Positions 50,011-60,123 of a DNA stretch of 64,000 bases are shown here, piece by piece. Within the stretch, counting starts at the first letter, position 1; each line of letters opens with the position of its first letter. The position numbers and the translations under genes are program-made. The notes under the pieces were generated by a model. That model was not told the origin of the DNA and did not search any database. It was given only the letters and a program-made list of their open reading frames with translations. This DNA is from Dehalococcoidia bacterium (GTDB taxonomy: Bacteria; Chloroflexota; Dehalococcoidia; Bin125), in assembly GCA_022828105.1 (NCBI GenBank), contig JAJEJC010000005.1, positions 310,001 to 374,000 on the forward strand, read 5' to 3'.

Positions 50011-51594
50011 ATGCCTAAAGCCAAGACATCCACTCAGACCTCAAACACCACCACCACCGGATACGAACCTCAGCTCTGGGAGATGGCCGATGCGCTGCGC
50101 GGCAGCATGGACGCGGCCGAGTACAAGCACGTCGTCCTCGGCTTGATCTTCCTGAAGTACATCTCCGACGCGTTCGAAGAGCAGTACCAGCGGCTGCAAG
50201 CGGTCGATTTCGCGGACCCCGAGGATCCCGACGAGTACCGCGCCGAGAGCATCTTCTGGGTGCCGCCCGAGGCTCGCTGGGAACACGTCCAACACCAGGC
50301 CCCGCAGCCCACGATCGGCCAACTCGTTGACGACGCGATGTCTGCCATTGAGCGCGACAATCCCTCTCTAAAGGACATCTTGCCGAAGGACTATTCGCGC
50401 CCCGCCCTTGACAAGCAGCGGCTCGGACAATTGATCAACATGATTAGCAACATTCAGGTCGGCGATCAGGAGTCCCGATCCCGCGATGTCCTCGGGCGCG
50501 TCTACGAGTACTTCCTCTCACGCTTCGCCAGCGCGGAGGGCAAGGGCGGCGGCGAGTTCTACACCCCGAACTCGGTCGTCCGACTTCTGGTCGAGATGAT
50601 CGAGCCGTACCGCGGACGCGTCTACGACCCCTGCTGCGGCTCATCTGGGATGTTCGTCCAGTCCGCCGAGTTCGTGAATGCCCATGCGACTGGGAATGGC
50701 AACGGCGGCAGGGCGAAGTCCGATATCTCCATCTACGGCCAGGAGTCGAATCACACGACCTGGCGGCTCGCCAAGATGAACCTTGCCATCCGCGGCATCG
50801 AGGGGCAGATAGCCCACGGTGACAGCTTCCACAACGACCGCCATCCCGACCTCAAGGCTGACTTCATCCTCGCCAATCCGCCCTTCAACATCTCCGACTG
50901 GGGCGGCGAGCGGCTGCGCGACGACCAGCGCTGGCAGTACGGCGTCCCGCCGGCGGGCAACGCCAACTTCGCCTGGGTCCAGCACATGGCCCACCACCTG
51001 GCGCCCAACGGCGTCGCCGGCTTCGTGCTGGCCAACGGCTCCATGTCGTCCAATCAGTCGGGAGAGGGCGAGATCCGCAAAAGGCTGATCGAGGCCGGCC
51101 TGGTCGATTGCATGGTGGCGATGCCGGGCCAGCTCTTCTACTCGACTCAGATTCCCGTCTGCCTCTGGTTCCTGGCCCGCAACCGGCGCAACCGCCCCGA
51201 CGAGCTGCTGTTCATCGACGCCCGCAAGCTCGGGCGCATGACCGACCGCACGCATCGCGAGCTCACTCAAGAGGACATCGCCCGCATTGCCGACACGTAC
51301 CACGCTTGGCGAGACCGCAGCGACGAATACGCGGATGTCCCCGGCTTCTGCAACGCCGCCTCCCTCGAGGATGTCGCCAGGCACGACTTCGTGCTCACGC
51401 CCGGCCGCTATGTCGGCGCCGAACCGCAGCCCGACAACGGCGAGCCGTACGAAGAGAAGATGACCCGCCTCGCTGCGCAGTTGCGTGAACAGCAGGCTGA
51501 GGCGGCCCGCTTGGACGCCGAAATCGAGGCAAACCTGACCGCTTTAGGATTCGGCACTGACAGTGACGTACCTTCGTCTAGCCAATCCGTCTAG
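50011..51594 (+). CDS. hsdM: Type I restriction-modification methylase subunit HsdM
   Basis: 527-aa N6-adenine methylase. N-terminal HsdM_N domain ([21 protein letters not shown], residues about 36-57), then SAM motif [11 protein letters not shown] (about 207) and catalytic [10 protein letters not shown] (about 287). Typical type I length. ATG 50011 directly begins the locus. It is separated from hsdS by a Phd-VapC pair (gap of 13 nt) and from hsdR by 5.3 kb. Confidence 0.96.
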   Translation: MPKAKTSTQTSNTTTTGYEPQLWEMADALRGSMDAAEYKHVVLGLIFLKYISDAFEEQYQRLQAVDFADPEDPDEYRAESIFWVPPEARWEHVQHQAPQPTIGQLVDDAMSAIERDNPSLKDILPKDYSRPALDKQRLGQLINMISNIQVGDQESRSRDVLGRVYEYFLSRFASAEGKGGGEFYTPNSVVRLLVEMIEPYRGRVYDPCCGSSGMFVQSAEFVNAHATGNGNGGRAKSDISIYGQESNHTTWRLAKMNLAIRGIEGQIAHGDSFHNDRHPDLKADFILANPPFNISDWGGERLRDDQRWQYGVPPAGNANFAWVQHMAHHLAPNGVAGFVLANGSMSSNQSGEGEIRKRLIEAGLVDCMVAMPGQLFYSTQIPVCLWFLARNRRNRPDELLFIDARKLGRMTDRTHRELTQEDIARIADTYHAWRDRSDEYADVPGFCNAASLEDVARHDFVLTPGRYVGAEPQPDNGEPYEEKMTRLAAQLREQQAEAARLDAEIEANLTALGFGTDSDVPSSSQSV

Positions 51595-51607
51595 ACTGAG
51601 GAGCACT

Positions 51608-51862
51608 ATGACTGACTGGCCCCTACAAGACGCTAAGAACCGTTTCAGCGCCGTGGTCGACGCCGCCCTCGCCGGCGATCCTCAGCGCGTCACCCGCCGC
51701 GGGCAACCCGCCGTCGTCGTGCTCGCCGTAGATGAGTACGAGCGCCTCCGACTGATTGAACAGGCGAACGCACCCTCGCTGGCCGAGCTGCTGCTCGACA
51801 TCCCCCAGGACGGCCAGGAGTTCGAACGACTGACCCTGCCGGTCCGCGAGCCCGACCTCTGA
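51608..51862 (+). CDS. Phd/YefM-type antitoxin
   Basis: 84-aa antitoxin. Begins TDWPLQDAKNRFSAVVDAALAGDPQRVTRRGQPAVVVLAVDEYERLR, the standard Phd/YefM DNA-binding part; the C-terminal half (LLLDIPQDGQEFERL) would wrap the toxin. Starts ATG 51608, 13 nt after hsdM. The stop overlaps the toxin start (TGATG). Likely represses its own promoter and might also affect hsdM-hsdS balance (inference). Confidence 0.9.
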   Translation: MTDWPLQDAKNRFSAVVDAALAGDPQRVTRRGQPAVVVLAVDEYERLRLIEQANAPSLAELLLDIPQDGQEFERLTLPVREPDL

Positions 51863-52287
51863 TGTTCCTGGTCGATACCGACGTACTCTCTGCCTTGCGC
51901 CGCGGCGAACGACATCCCGATGCGGCTCGCTGGCTCGCCGCCCAACGCACCTCCGACCTCTATCTCAGCGTCATCACTATCGGAGAGATTGAACGCGGCA
52001 TCGAGCGGGAACAAGGACGAGACCCTGAGTTCGCTCGCGCGCTCTCGGACTGGCTCGACCGCGTGCTCGCCTGGTACGGCGACCGGATTCTCCCCGTCCA
52101 CCTCCCGAGTGCGCGCCGCTGGGGGCGCCTCTCGGCCGCCCTCGGACACGAAGGCGCCGACCTACTCATCGCCGCCACCGCACTGGAACACGGCCTGACC
52201 GTCGTCACCCGCAACGTCCGCCACTTCCAACCCACCGCCGTACCTGTGTTCAATCCCTTTGTCGACGGCGAGGCGGCCGATGACTGA
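51862..52287 (+). CDS. vapC: VapC/FitB-type PIN-domain toxin
   Basis: 141-aa PIN-domain ribonuclease. Acidic triad seen as D5 ([12 protein letters not shown]), E42 ([10 protein letters not shown]) and D100 ([13 protein letters not shown]), and the final TRNVRHF block. Likely cuts tRNA or other RNA when freed from the antitoxin. It overlaps hsdS by 8 nt, so the toxin and hsdS are translationally coupled. Placement of a toxin between hsdM and hsdS is also seen in other type I loci and ties restriction loss to toxicity. Confidence 0.92.
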   Translation: MFLVDTDVLSALRRGERHPDAARWLAAQRTSDLYLSVITIGEIERGIEREQGRDPEFARALSDWLDRVLAWYGDRILPVHLPSARRWGRLSAALGHEGADLLIAATALEHGLTVVTRNVRHFQPTAVPVFNPFVDGEAADD

Positions 52288-53545
52288 CAACGGCTGGCGC
52301 GAATACTCGATCGGAGAGATCGCTGAAGTCGTCGGCGGCGGAACGCCCTCCACCAAGGTTCCGGAGAACTTCGACGGTGATATCCCCTGGCTAACCCCGA
52401 AAGACCTCTCCGGTCCACATGACCGCTTCATTGAGCGCGGTGCACGCAATCTATCGCAGCAGGGCCTCGACAGTTCCTCGGCGAGGCTGCTCCCGGCGGG
52501 CTCCGTCCTCCTGTCGACACGGGCGCCGATCGGATATGTCGCTTTGGCCAAGAACCCGATCTCGACCAACCAGGGATTTCGCAGCCTGAAGGTGAAGGAT
52601 GGGTTCTCGGCTGAGTACCTGTACTACTGGCTGACCGCCAACACTGACGAACTGGAACGTCACGCCTCCGGTACCACGTTCCGCGAGTTGTCAGGATCCT
52701 CGCTCAAGGGCGTTCGAATCCATCTCCCACCCCTCGACGAGCAGCGGCGCATTGCCCACATCCTCGGAACCCTCGACGACAAGATCGAACTCAACCGACG
52801 CATGGGCGAGACCCTTGAAGCCATGGCCCAGGCCCTCTTCAAATCCTGGTTCGTCGACTTCGACCCCGTCCGAGCCAAGGCCGAGGGCCGTCCAACCAAC
52901 CTCCCACCGGACCTAGACGCCCTCTTCCCCGCCTCATTCCACGACTCGGAGTTGGGCGAGATTCCTGATGGGTGGGACGTTTTGCGTGCTGGTGAGGCTC
53001 TGACAGTTCTAGGTGGAAGCACGCCGAGCACAAAGGAACCGGCTTACTGGAACGGCAGGCATTGCTTCGCTACACCCAAAGACTTGTCCCTCCTCCAGTC
53101 GCCAGTCCTGACCGAAACAGCTAGGTACATCACAGAGGCCGGCGTAGACAAGATTCGTTCCAGACTGCTCCCTAGGGGCACCGTTCTTCTTTCGTCACGC
53201 GCGCCCATTGGCTATCTGGCCCTGACCGACGTACCTGTTGCGATCAATCAGGGGATCATCGCCATGGTTTGCGATGGATCGGTCGGCGCACCTTACGCGC
53301 TGCATTGGGCAAGAGCCAACATGCCTGCCATCGAAAACAGAGCAGGCGGGACCACGTTCGCCGAAATCAGCAAGTCAGCGTTCCGCGAGATTCCAATTCT
53401 TGCGCCATCCGGACCGGTACACGCTATGTGGCATACGAAAACAGCTCCCGTCCATGAGCAACTAGTCTATCTAGAGAAGCAATCCCGCACCCTCGCCACG
53501 CAACGCAATCTCCTGCTTCCAAATCTGCTACGGGGTGCGCTATGA
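52280..53545 (+). CDS. hsdS: Type I restriction-modification specificity subunit HsdS
   Basis: 421-aa DNA-recognition subunit with two target-recognition domains. TRD1 (about 1-160: [27 protein letters not shown]-like) and TRD2 (about 230-400: [19 protein letters not shown]) each begin with the same [11 protein letters not shown] motif; the central spacer is an alpha-helical region with [18 protein letters not shown]. By eye TRD2 (53000-53540) has lower GC than TRD1, suggesting TRD exchange. It overlaps the next gene by 4 nt. Confidence 0.93.
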   Translation: MTDNGWREYSIGEIAEVVGGGTPSTKVPENFDGDIPWLTPKDLSGPHDRFIERGARNLSQQGLDSSSARLLPAGSVLLSTRAPIGYVALAKNPISTNQGFRSLKVKDGFSAEYLYYWLTANTDELERHASGTTFRELSGSSLKGVRIHLPPLDEQRRIAHILGTLDDKIELNRRMGETLEAMAQALFKSWFVDFDPVRAKAEGRPTNLPPDLDALFPASFHDSELGEIPDGWDVLRAGEALTVLGGSTPSTKEPAYWNGRHCFATPKDLSLLQSPVLTETARYITEAGVDKIRSRLLPRGTVLLSSRAPIGYLALTDVPVAINQGIIAMVCDGSVGAPYALHWARANMPAIENRAGGTTFAEISKSAFREIPILAPSGPVHAMWHTKTAPVHEQLVYLEKQSRTLATQRNLLLPNLLRGAL

Positions 53546-54546
53546 ACTACAGCCAAGAACGCTGTCCAATCTGGGGAACTCCTTCAGGGTCGCATATACC
53601 TGGGGACGGTGGCGCAACACTCGTTCCTAACTCGTATAGGGCATACGGGTCCTATCGGATCACCTTAGACGCGCTATTTTCGGTGTCGAACCTCGATGAT
53701 CAGGCAAAGGCTCGCCTGACTACTTGGCTGGTAGAGCAACACCTCCATGGCACACACATGCCTCTGATCACCACTGAAAGAGTGGAGATGGCTCGAAGCG
53801 CTTCAAGCCTGTCTGTTGCTAGGCGCGCTGATCGGCTGTTGCAAATGTTGGCCAACAAGTCCACCCATCTGGGCGAAGAGGTGTGGATTCTGGCTATGAG
53901 AGCTGGCGATGATGGGACCGCACTAGGAGAGATTCCCAAGCCTACTCAAAACCTCTGGGAGGCCATGGCGTGGTCTGAGACTGCAGATGCTAGAGAGATT
54001 GATTTTCTCGCCGAGTACCTTCAGTCCAGAGAATGGCTTGTGACGCCTCGTGAGGGCAGTCGCTACATCTTTGTGGTGACGAGCGATGGTTATTCTCACC
54101 TTGAAGCCCAGGCAACGAAGTCCCTTGGAGATCAGGCTTTTGTCGCGATGTGGTTCGACGACGAGACGGACGAAGCGTTCGAGCATGGCATTCGCCTAGC
54201 GATCGAAGAAACGGGATACACAGCCATGCGCATCGACCGTAAGGAACACATAAACAAGATCGACGACGAGATCATCGCCGAGATTCGACGCTCCCGATTT
54301 CTCGTCGCAGACTTCTCGCAAGGAGATGACGGCGCTCGCGGCGGCGTCTACTACGAGGCAGGTTTCGCCAACGGCCTGAACATCCCTGTGATCTACACCT
54401 GTAGAAAGTCCGACATAGATAAGCTCCATTTCGACACCCGCCAGTACAACCACATCGTCTGGGGGTCGCCCGAAGAACTGCGAGAGGCGCTGAGGAATCG
54501 CATCCTCGCAATCATCGGCGAGGGACCCAGCGGCTCGGGAGGCTGA
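53542..54546 (+). CDS. Deoxyribosyltransferase-fold (TIR/SLOG-like) protein of unknown role in an RM locus
   Basis: 334 aa. N-terminal about 190 residues: CPIWGTPSG start, helical middle, no known family. C-terminal domain (about 197-325) resembles the nucleoside 2-deoxyribosyltransferase-like group: [78 protein letters not shown] and [10 protein letters not shown]. This combination appears in many loci next to restriction systems. It could bind or hydrolyse a nucleotide as an effector. GC is lower than flanks. It overlaps hsdS by 4 nt. Confidence 0.75.
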   Translation: MNYSQERCPIWGTPSGSHIPGDGGATLVPNSYRAYGSYRITLDALFSVSNLDDQAKARLTTWLVEQHLHGTHMPLITTERVEMARSASSLSVARRADRLLQMLANKSTHLGEEVWILAMRAGDDGTALGEIPKPTQNLWEAMAWSETADAREIDFLAEYLQSREWLVTPREGSRYIFVVTSDGYSHLEAQATKSLGDQAFVAMWFDDETDEAFEHGIRLAIEETGYTAMRIDRKEHINKIDDEIIAEIRRSRFLVADFSQGDDGARGGVYYEAGFANGLNIPVIYTCRKSDIDKLHFDTRQYNHIVWGSPEELREALRNRILAIIGEGPSGSGG

Positions 54547-54980
54547 AGCGGCCTAGGTTCTCCCGCTGTAGTGGTCTGGCAAAATATCCTCCTGTGACTT
54601 GGGACCAAGTTCAGCATTTCCGATCACAGCTTCCCGATGTAGCCGCGGCTCCAGCGGACGATGAGGCCGCTGACGTAGCTAAGGTCAGGCAGGCAGCGCT
54701 CGAATCCGTTGCTGAGGCTTGACTGCTGGGCGAATAGCTAGCGGGCCACGGCAGGCTTCCAGACTCTCTCCACCGATGCGTCACAGGATTCGGCGGCAAG
54801 TGACACGGAAGCAGGATGCCCCCTCGAAGGATGACGCCGGAGCCCTTGCCACGCATCCTTTCCCGATTGTCGAGGGCACCCTCTTAGCCGTCCATGACAC
54901 ACATCTCTCTGGTCGCCTCAGTGATACACTGGCTGCCAATCTCATGGCACGCAGCTCCGGGAACGGAAACACAGGCCGGC
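54547..54980. other. Gap between deoxyribosyltransferase-like gene and TIR gene (434 nt)
   Basis: Mostly no supported gene. One short frame (GTG 54594 to TGA 54722, 42 aa, acidic and Ala/Val/Gln rich, TWDQVQHFRSQLPDVAAAP) is possible but has only a weak ribosome site. The region may hold a promoter for the TIR gene. Small direct repeats were not found. Confidence 0.35.
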
Positions 54981-55736
54981 ATGCAAGGCGACACCTCGAA
55001 TGGGCTGGAGCAACTGTGGGGCGAAGGTCCGGTACGTGCCTTTCTCAGCCACAATTCAACCTACAAGAGGGAGGTTAGTCAAGTTCAGGCATTCCTGAAG
55101 GGATACGGTATCGCGTCCTTTGTATCTCATGAGGACATTAAACCAATGAGAGAATGGCAAGCGGAGATAATTCGCGCACTGCGTAGCGCAGACGTCCTTA
55201 TCGCCTTCTTGACGGATGACTTCAGGCGCAGCAAGTGGACAGATCAAGAGGTGGGCATCGCCATCGGACGAGAGATACCAGTCATTCCCATTCGTTTGGG
55301 AAGGGACCCGCATGGATTCATGGGGAAGTACCAGGCATTGACAGGATCCTTCACCTCTACTCCCCGACGTAATCCGACTGCTAAGATGGCGCGTGACATC
55401 TTCGATATAGTTCTCAGAGAGGAGAGCATAAGCGACATCGCAAAGGATGCGTATGTCCTAGCCGTCTCGCAAGCCAGCAACTTCGACCGAGCCAACAGTC
55501 TGGCTAAGTTACTGCCGCAGTTCGATAGTCTCACTCCGGAACAAGCGCGAGGATTGATGACTGCATTCAACGAAAACGACCAAGTCTTCAATTCATACGG
55601 CTTTCGCGATGTCCTAATCGATGAGTTGACACGTCTGACCGGATGCGACTTCATGATGCTTACAGACAAAGATGGGGAAGAGCGACTGACTTCCGTTGAC
55701 CTGCTGTTTTCTCCGCTCCTCAAGGCAGGGGGGTGA
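54981..55736 (+). CDS. TIR-domain protein
   Basis: 251-aa protein with an N-terminal TIR domain (about 17-125): VRAFLSHNSTYKREV, LKGYGIASFVSHEDIKP and SKWTDQEVGIAIGREIPVIPI with the candidate catalytic Glu of NADase TIRs. The C-terminal part (about 130-250) is helical and unknown. Start ATG 54981 is uncertain; an in-frame ATG at 54894 would add 29 residues. It overlaps the next gene by 4 nt (GTGA). A TIR that cleaves NAD on infection is a common defence theme, here beside a type I restriction system. Confidence 0.8.
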   Translation: MQGDTSNGLEQLWGEGPVRAFLSHNSTYKREVSQVQAFLKGYGIASFVSHEDIKPMREWQAEIIRALRSADVLIAFLTDDFRRSKWTDQEVGIAIGREIPVIPIRLGRDPHGFMGKYQALTGSFTSTPRRNPTAKMARDIFDIVLREESISDIAKDAYVLAVSQASNFDRANSLAKLLPQFDSLTPEQARGLMTAFNENDQVFNSYGFRDVLIDELTRLTGCDFMMLTDKDGEERLTSVDLLFSPLLKAGG

Positions 55737-56470
55737 TACCGTGGGCCTTCAACAACCTGGGTGCAAGGAAGGCAGAGTGCGTGGCCGCAGCTCGATCAGC
55801 AGCAACCTCTAATCTCTACGAAGGCATCTACGACCTGCCTGAAGCGGCCAGATACCTGAGCGCTTCGTGGCAAGGCCCCCCTTTGTTGTCGGTGAGTTCC
55901 GCGAAGATGATCGGTTGGATTCGGAAGGGGGTGGCCTCTCGAGATCTCATGGATGTCGGCGGAAGAGAGCTGCTAATCGGATTCGAGGACCTGATCTCGA
56001 TGCGCGTAATCGCCGCGTTGCGGGCCGCCAACGTGAGCTGGCACGCCATACGCCAGGCCGAGCATTGGCTGCGCCAGGAAATGGGTTCCGAGCGGCCGTT
56101 CGCGACCGAGACCATCTGGACCGGGCAGCGTCAGGTATTTGTCGAGTGGAAGAAGCAACTCGTCTCGGCCAGCACATCGGGCCGGGCCGCATTCGACTTC
56201 CTCCTGGAGTTCTTGACTCCCGTGCACGGCTTGCTGTTCAGCGAAGAGACCCACATGGCCACGTCCTGGGAGCCAAGCGAAGGGGTCGTGCTGGAGCCGG
56301 CCGTCCAGTTCGGGGCGCCCTGCATCAAGGGCACGAGAATTCCCACGCGCACAATCGCCGGGATGATCGAAGCCGGAGACTCGCCCGAGTACGTGGCGCG
56401 AGCGTTCGATCAGCCCCTCGAATCCATAGAGGAAGCCTGTGAGTGGGAACGACTCCTCCGAGCTGCCTAA
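55733..56470 (+). CDS. MerR-like/DUF433 protein, likely antitoxin of a DUF433/PIN-like pair
   Basis: 245 aa from GTG 55733. The N-terminal part (about 30-115: YDLPEAARYLSAS, MIGWIRKGV, LISMRVIAALRAANVSWHAIRQAE) is MerR/HTH-like; the C-terminal part (about 185-245: PAVQFGAPCIKGTRIPTRTIAGMIEAG) is the DUF433 antitoxin domain. DUF433 proteins pair with PIN-like proteins such as the next gene, which overlaps it by 32 nt. Longer than typical DUF433 (75 aa) because of the HTH part. Confidence 0.83.
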   Translation: MIPWAFNNLGARKAECVAAARSAATSNLYEGIYDLPEAARYLSASWQGPPLLSVSSAKMIGWIRKGVASRDLMDVGGRELLIGFEDLISMRVIAALRAANVSWHAIRQAEHWLRQEMGSERPFATETIWTGQRQVFVEWKKQLVSASTSGRAAFDFLLEFLTPVHGLLFSEETHMATSWEPSEGVVLEPAVQFGAPCIKGTRIPTRTIAGMIEAGDSPEYVARAFDQPLESIEEACEWERLLRAA

Positions 56471-56879
56471 TCCCCAGTTCCTGCTCGACCAATCCTTGGA
56501 CCCCAACGTCGCGAAGGCGCTGGCATTGGTCGGTTACGACATTGTGGATGTGGAAACCGCAATCGACCCATCCGGCGAAATGAGTCGGATTGAAGACCCT
56601 GTGATCATCGAGTGGTGTCGCGTACATGGATCAGTTTGGGTTCACGCCGACGACAGCGCCCGACGACAACACAAAAGGCAGTTGCAGACCAGCGGCATCC
56701 CGACACTCTGTGTCCGCCGACCAGGCGGCCGGATGACCGGACGAGAGCAACTGCGAATCGTTGCGTACGTCATCCCCAAGGTCCTAGACAACTACGAGAA
56801 GGCACCAGGGATACGTCATTACCGCCCCGACGCAACCAATCCGCTCTCCAGACCATCGCTGCGCCCGGTTGAGATTTAG
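56439..56879 (+). CDS. PIN-like toxin of the DUF433 pair
   Basis: 146-aa protein with the PIN-like pattern FLLDQSLDPNVAKALALVGYDIVDVE (acidic start, residues about 14-40) and SVWVHADDS near residue 67 (second acidic patch), similar to DUF5615/VapC45-like toxins paired with DUF433. Start GTG 56439 inside the DUF433 gene; a shorter start cannot be excluded. It lies 9 nt upstream of hsdR. Confidence 0.75.
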   Translation: MSGNDSSELPNPQFLLDQSLDPNVAKALALVGYDIVDVETAIDPSGEMSRIEDPVIIEWCRVHGSVWVHADDSARRQHKRQLQTSGIPTLCVRRPGGRMTGREQLRIVAYVIPKVLDNYEKAPGIRHYRPDATNPLSRPSLRPVEI

Positions 56880-56888
56880 GCTGCGGTC

Positions 56889-59800
56889 ATGACCACCATC
56901 AGCGAGGCAGATGTCGAGGAGATTGCGCTCAAGCATCTCCGCGATCTCGGCTGGGACACCGCCTACGGACCCGACATTGAGCGCGACTACTCGCAGGTCG
57001 TCTTCGAGGACCGACTCCGCACTGCCTTAGTCGACCTCAACCCTGATCTGCCCGATGACGCGTTAGAAAGCGCCTTCCGCAGATTGACCCAGCCCGAAGG
57101 CTCCAGCCTCGAAACGCGAAACCGCGCCCTCCACCGGATGCTCGTCTGGGGAGTCGAGGTCGAGTACCGAGACGGAGATCGCATCCGTGGCGGCCAAGTC
57201 AAGGTCATCGACTTCGACGATCCCGCCGCCAATGACTACCTCGCCGTCAACCAGTTCACGGTCACCGAACGCGACCACAACCATCGACCCGACATCGTCT
57301 TGTTCGTCAATGGCCTCCCTCTTGGCGTGATCGAACTCAAGAACCCGACGGACGAGAACGCCACCATCAAGAGCGCCTGGCAGCAGCTACAGACCTACAA
57401 GGCGCACATCCCTTCGCTCTTCGTGTTCAACGAGCTGCTGATCGTCTCTGACGGGACGGAAGCCCGAGTCGGCTCACTCACCGCCGGCTGGGAGTGGTTC
57501 AAGCCCTGGCGCACGATCACCGGCCAGGATCCCGTTGACGACCACATACCGCAGCTCCAGGTGATGCTAGCCGGCATCTTCCAGCCGGACCGACTGCTCC
57601 CGCTCATCCGAGACTTCATCGTCTTCGAAGACTCCGGCGGTTCGCTCTCAAAGAAGATGGCCGGCTACCACCAGTTCCACGCCGCCAGGATGGCTGTCCA
57701 GGAGACACTCCGCGCCACTGGTCAGCGCGTGCGGGAAGTCCAAGAAGAGACGATCGGCCGCTACGAGACCCGGCCTATGTCGGGAGGCTTGCCGGGCGAC
57801 CAGCGCGTCGGCGTGGTCTGGCACACGCAAGGCTCCGGCAAGAGCTTGACCATGGCGTTCTTCGCCGGCGCCGTCGTGCGCGAACGGGCGATGGAGAATC
57901 CAACTATCGTCGTGCTCACCGACCGCAACGACCTTGACAATCAGCTCTTCGACACGTTCGCCCGATGTCAGGACCTGCTCCGACAGCCGCCACAACAGGC
58001 CGAGACCCGGGCTGACCTCCGCGCCAAGCTCAACGTGCAGTCGGGCGGGGTCGTGTTCACCACCATCCAGAAGTTCCTCCCCGATAACAAGGGCGATCGT
58101 CATCCGCTGCTGTCGGATCGCAGGAACATCGTCGTCATCGCCGACGAGGCGCATCGGAGCCAGTACGACTTCATCGACGGCCTGGCACGTCACCTGCATG
58201 ACGCGCTCCCCAACGCATCGTTCGTCGGGTTCACTGGGACGCCAATCGAGAACCAAGACGCCAACACGAGGGCCGTCTTTGGCGACTACATCAGCATCTA
58301 CGACATCCAGCGCTCGGTCGCCGACGAGGCGACAGTCCCCATCTACTACGAAAGTCGCCTGGCAAAGCTCGCCCTTGATGAAGATGAACGTCCAGACATC
58401 GACCCTGACTTTGAAGAGGCCACTGAAGGGGAAGAGGTCGAGCGCAAGGAACGCCTGAAGACCAAGTGGGCGCAGCTCGAAGCGATCGTTGGGTCTGAGA
58501 AGCGAATCAAGCTCGTCGCCCAAGACATCGTCGATCACTTCGAGCAACGACTCGAGGTCCTCGAAGGCAAGGCGATGATCGTCTGCATGAGTCGGCGCAT
58601 CTGCGTCGATCTCTACAGGGAACTGGTCCAGCTCCGGCCGGACTGGCACGACGACGCCGACGACAAGGGGACGATCAAGGTCGTAATGACCGGCTCCGCC
58701 TCGGATCCGCTCGATTGGCAGCCCCACATCCGTAACAAGCCCCGGCGCGAGGCCCTCGCCAACCGATTCCGTGACGTCAACGATTCGCTCCAGATTGTCC
58801 TGGTCCGCGACATGTGGTTAACGGGCTTCGATGCGCCAAGCTTGCACACGATGTACGTCGACAAGCCGATGCGCGGCCATGGTCTGATGCAGGCCATCGC
58901 GCGCGTCAACCGGGTGTTCCAGGACAAACCGGGCGGCCTCGTGGTCGACTACCTCGGCCTGGCCCACGAGCTCAAGCGGGCGCTCGCCACCTACACCGAG
59001 AGCGGCGGACTCGGCAAGACGACAATCGATCAAGACGAAGCCGTGGCGGTGCTGCAGGAAAAGTACGAGGTCTGTCTCGGTCTCTTCCACGGCTTCGATT
59101 GGTCCCAATGGGTGGACGGCACGCCGTCTGAGCGTCTGGCGCTTCTCCCGCCCGCGCAGGAACACATCCTCAAGCAAGACGACGGCAAGGAGCGTTGTCT
59201 CGACACCGTGAGGGCGCTGACCCAGGCATTCGCACTGGCCGTGCCGCACGAAGAAGCGCTGCGCATTCGCGACGATGTCGCCTTCTTCCAAGCTGTGCGC
59301 GCCTCGCTGGCCAAGCGAACCGTAGGCGAGTCCCGCTCGGAGGAGGAATTGGACCTCGCCGTCCGTCAGATCATCTCTCGCGCTGTGGCTCCCGAGGGCG
59401 TGATCGACATCTTTGAGGCCGCAGGGTTGGATAAGCCCGACATCTCGGTCCTCTCCGAGGAGTTCCTCGCCGAAGTCCAGAGCATGCCGCACCGCAACCT
59501 CGCCGTCGAGTTGCTGCAGAAACTGCTCAAAGGCGAAATCGCCACCAGGCGGCGCCAAAACGTCGTCAAAGCCCGCTCGTTCGCGGAGATGCTGGAGCGG
59601 TCGCTCCTGCGCTACCAGAACCGGGCGATTGAAGCGGCGCAGGTCATCGAGGAACTGATCGAGCTAGCCCGACAGATGCGGGAGGCGAACGCTCGAGGTG
59701 AGGAACTCGGCCTATCGGATGACGAGTTGGCCTTCTACGACGCCCTTGAGGCCAACGACAGCGCGGTCCAAGTCCTCGGTGACGAGACTCTGAGAAAGAT

Positions 59801-59996
59801 CGCTCGCGAGCTAGTCGAGACGGTCCGCTCAAGCACGACGATCGATTGGACACTGCGTGAGGACGTTCGCGCACGGCTCCGCGTACTCGTGCGCCGCATC
59901 CTCCGCAAGCACGGCTACCCGCCGGACAAGCAGGAGCAAGCTACACTGACCGTGCTGGAACAGGCGGCGGCACTTTCGGAGGGCTGGGCAATCTGA
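56889..59996 (+). CDS. hsdR: Type I restriction enzyme translocase-endonuclease subunit HsdR
   Basis: 1035-aa motor-nuclease. N-terminal nuclease with PD-(D/E)XK core HRPDIVLF and GVIELKN (about 132-155), helicase with [11 protein letters not shown] Walker A (about 312), DEAHRSQ (about 419), [11 protein letters not shown], and [20 protein letters not shown]. Completes a functional-looking system with HsdM and HsdS. It is far from hsdM (5.3 kb) because of inserted genes. Confidence 0.96.
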   Translation: MTTISEADVEEIALKHLRDLGWDTAYGPDIERDYSQVVFEDRLRTALVDLNPDLPDDALESAFRRLTQPEGSSLETRNRALHRMLVWGVEVEYRDGDRIRGGQVKVIDFDDPAANDYLAVNQFTVTERDHNHRPDIVLFVNGLPLGVIELKNPTDENATIKSAWQQLQTYKAHIPSLFVFNELLIVSDGTEARVGSLTAGWEWFKPWRTITGQDPVDDHIPQLQVMLAGIFQPDRLLPLIRDFIVFEDSGGSLSKKMAGYHQFHAARMAVQETLRATGQRVREVQEETIGRYETRPMSGGLPGDQRVGVVWHTQGSGKSLTMAFFAGAVVRERAMENPTIVVLTDRNDLDNQLFDTFARCQDLLRQPPQQAETRADLRAKLNVQSGGVVFTTIQKFLPDNKGDRHPLLSDRRNIVVIADEAHRSQYDFIDGLARHLHDALPNASFVGFTGTPIENQDANTRAVFGDYISIYDIQRSVADEATVPIYYESRLAKLALDEDERPDIDPDFEEATEGEEVERKERLKTKWAQLEAIVGSEKRIKLVAQDIVDHFEQRLEVLEGKAMIVCMSRRICVDLYRELVQLRPDWHDDADDKGTIKVVMTGSASDPLDWQPHIRNKPRREALANRFRDVNDSLQIVLVRDMWLTGFDAPSLHTMYVDKPMRGHGLMQAIARVNRVFQDKPGGLVVDYLGLAHELKRALATYTESGGLGKTTIDQDEAVAVLQEKYEVCLGLFHGFDWSQWVDGTPSERLALLPPAQEHILKQDDGKERCLDTVRALTQAFALAVPHEEALRIRDDVAFFQAVRASLAKRTVGESRSEEELDLAVRQIISRAVAPEGVIDIFEAAGLDKPDISVLSEEFLAEVQSMPHRNLAVELLQKLLKGEIATRRRQNVVKARSFAEMLERSLLRYQNRAIEAAQVIEELIELARQMREANARGEELGLSDDELAFYDALEANDSAVQVLGDETLRKIARELVETVRSSTTIDWTLREDVRARLRVLVRRILRKHGYPPDKQEQATLTVLEQAAALSEGWAI

Positions 59997-60123
59997 AATG
60001 CGAACGTCGTTGCGGAAGCGCTCTTACGCTCTCTAGTAATGCCCTGAGTCGCTAAGTCGACGAACATGGGGATGCTGTGTTGGTCGGTTTGACTCAACCC
60101 GTTGAGGCTGTAGAAGCAATGTC

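Noticed and set aside
54594-54722. 42-aa frame between the deoxyribosyltransferase-like gene and the TIR gene
   Set aside because: GTG start with no purine-rich ribosome site and no recognisable pattern; mentioned in the gap entry but not called as a gene.
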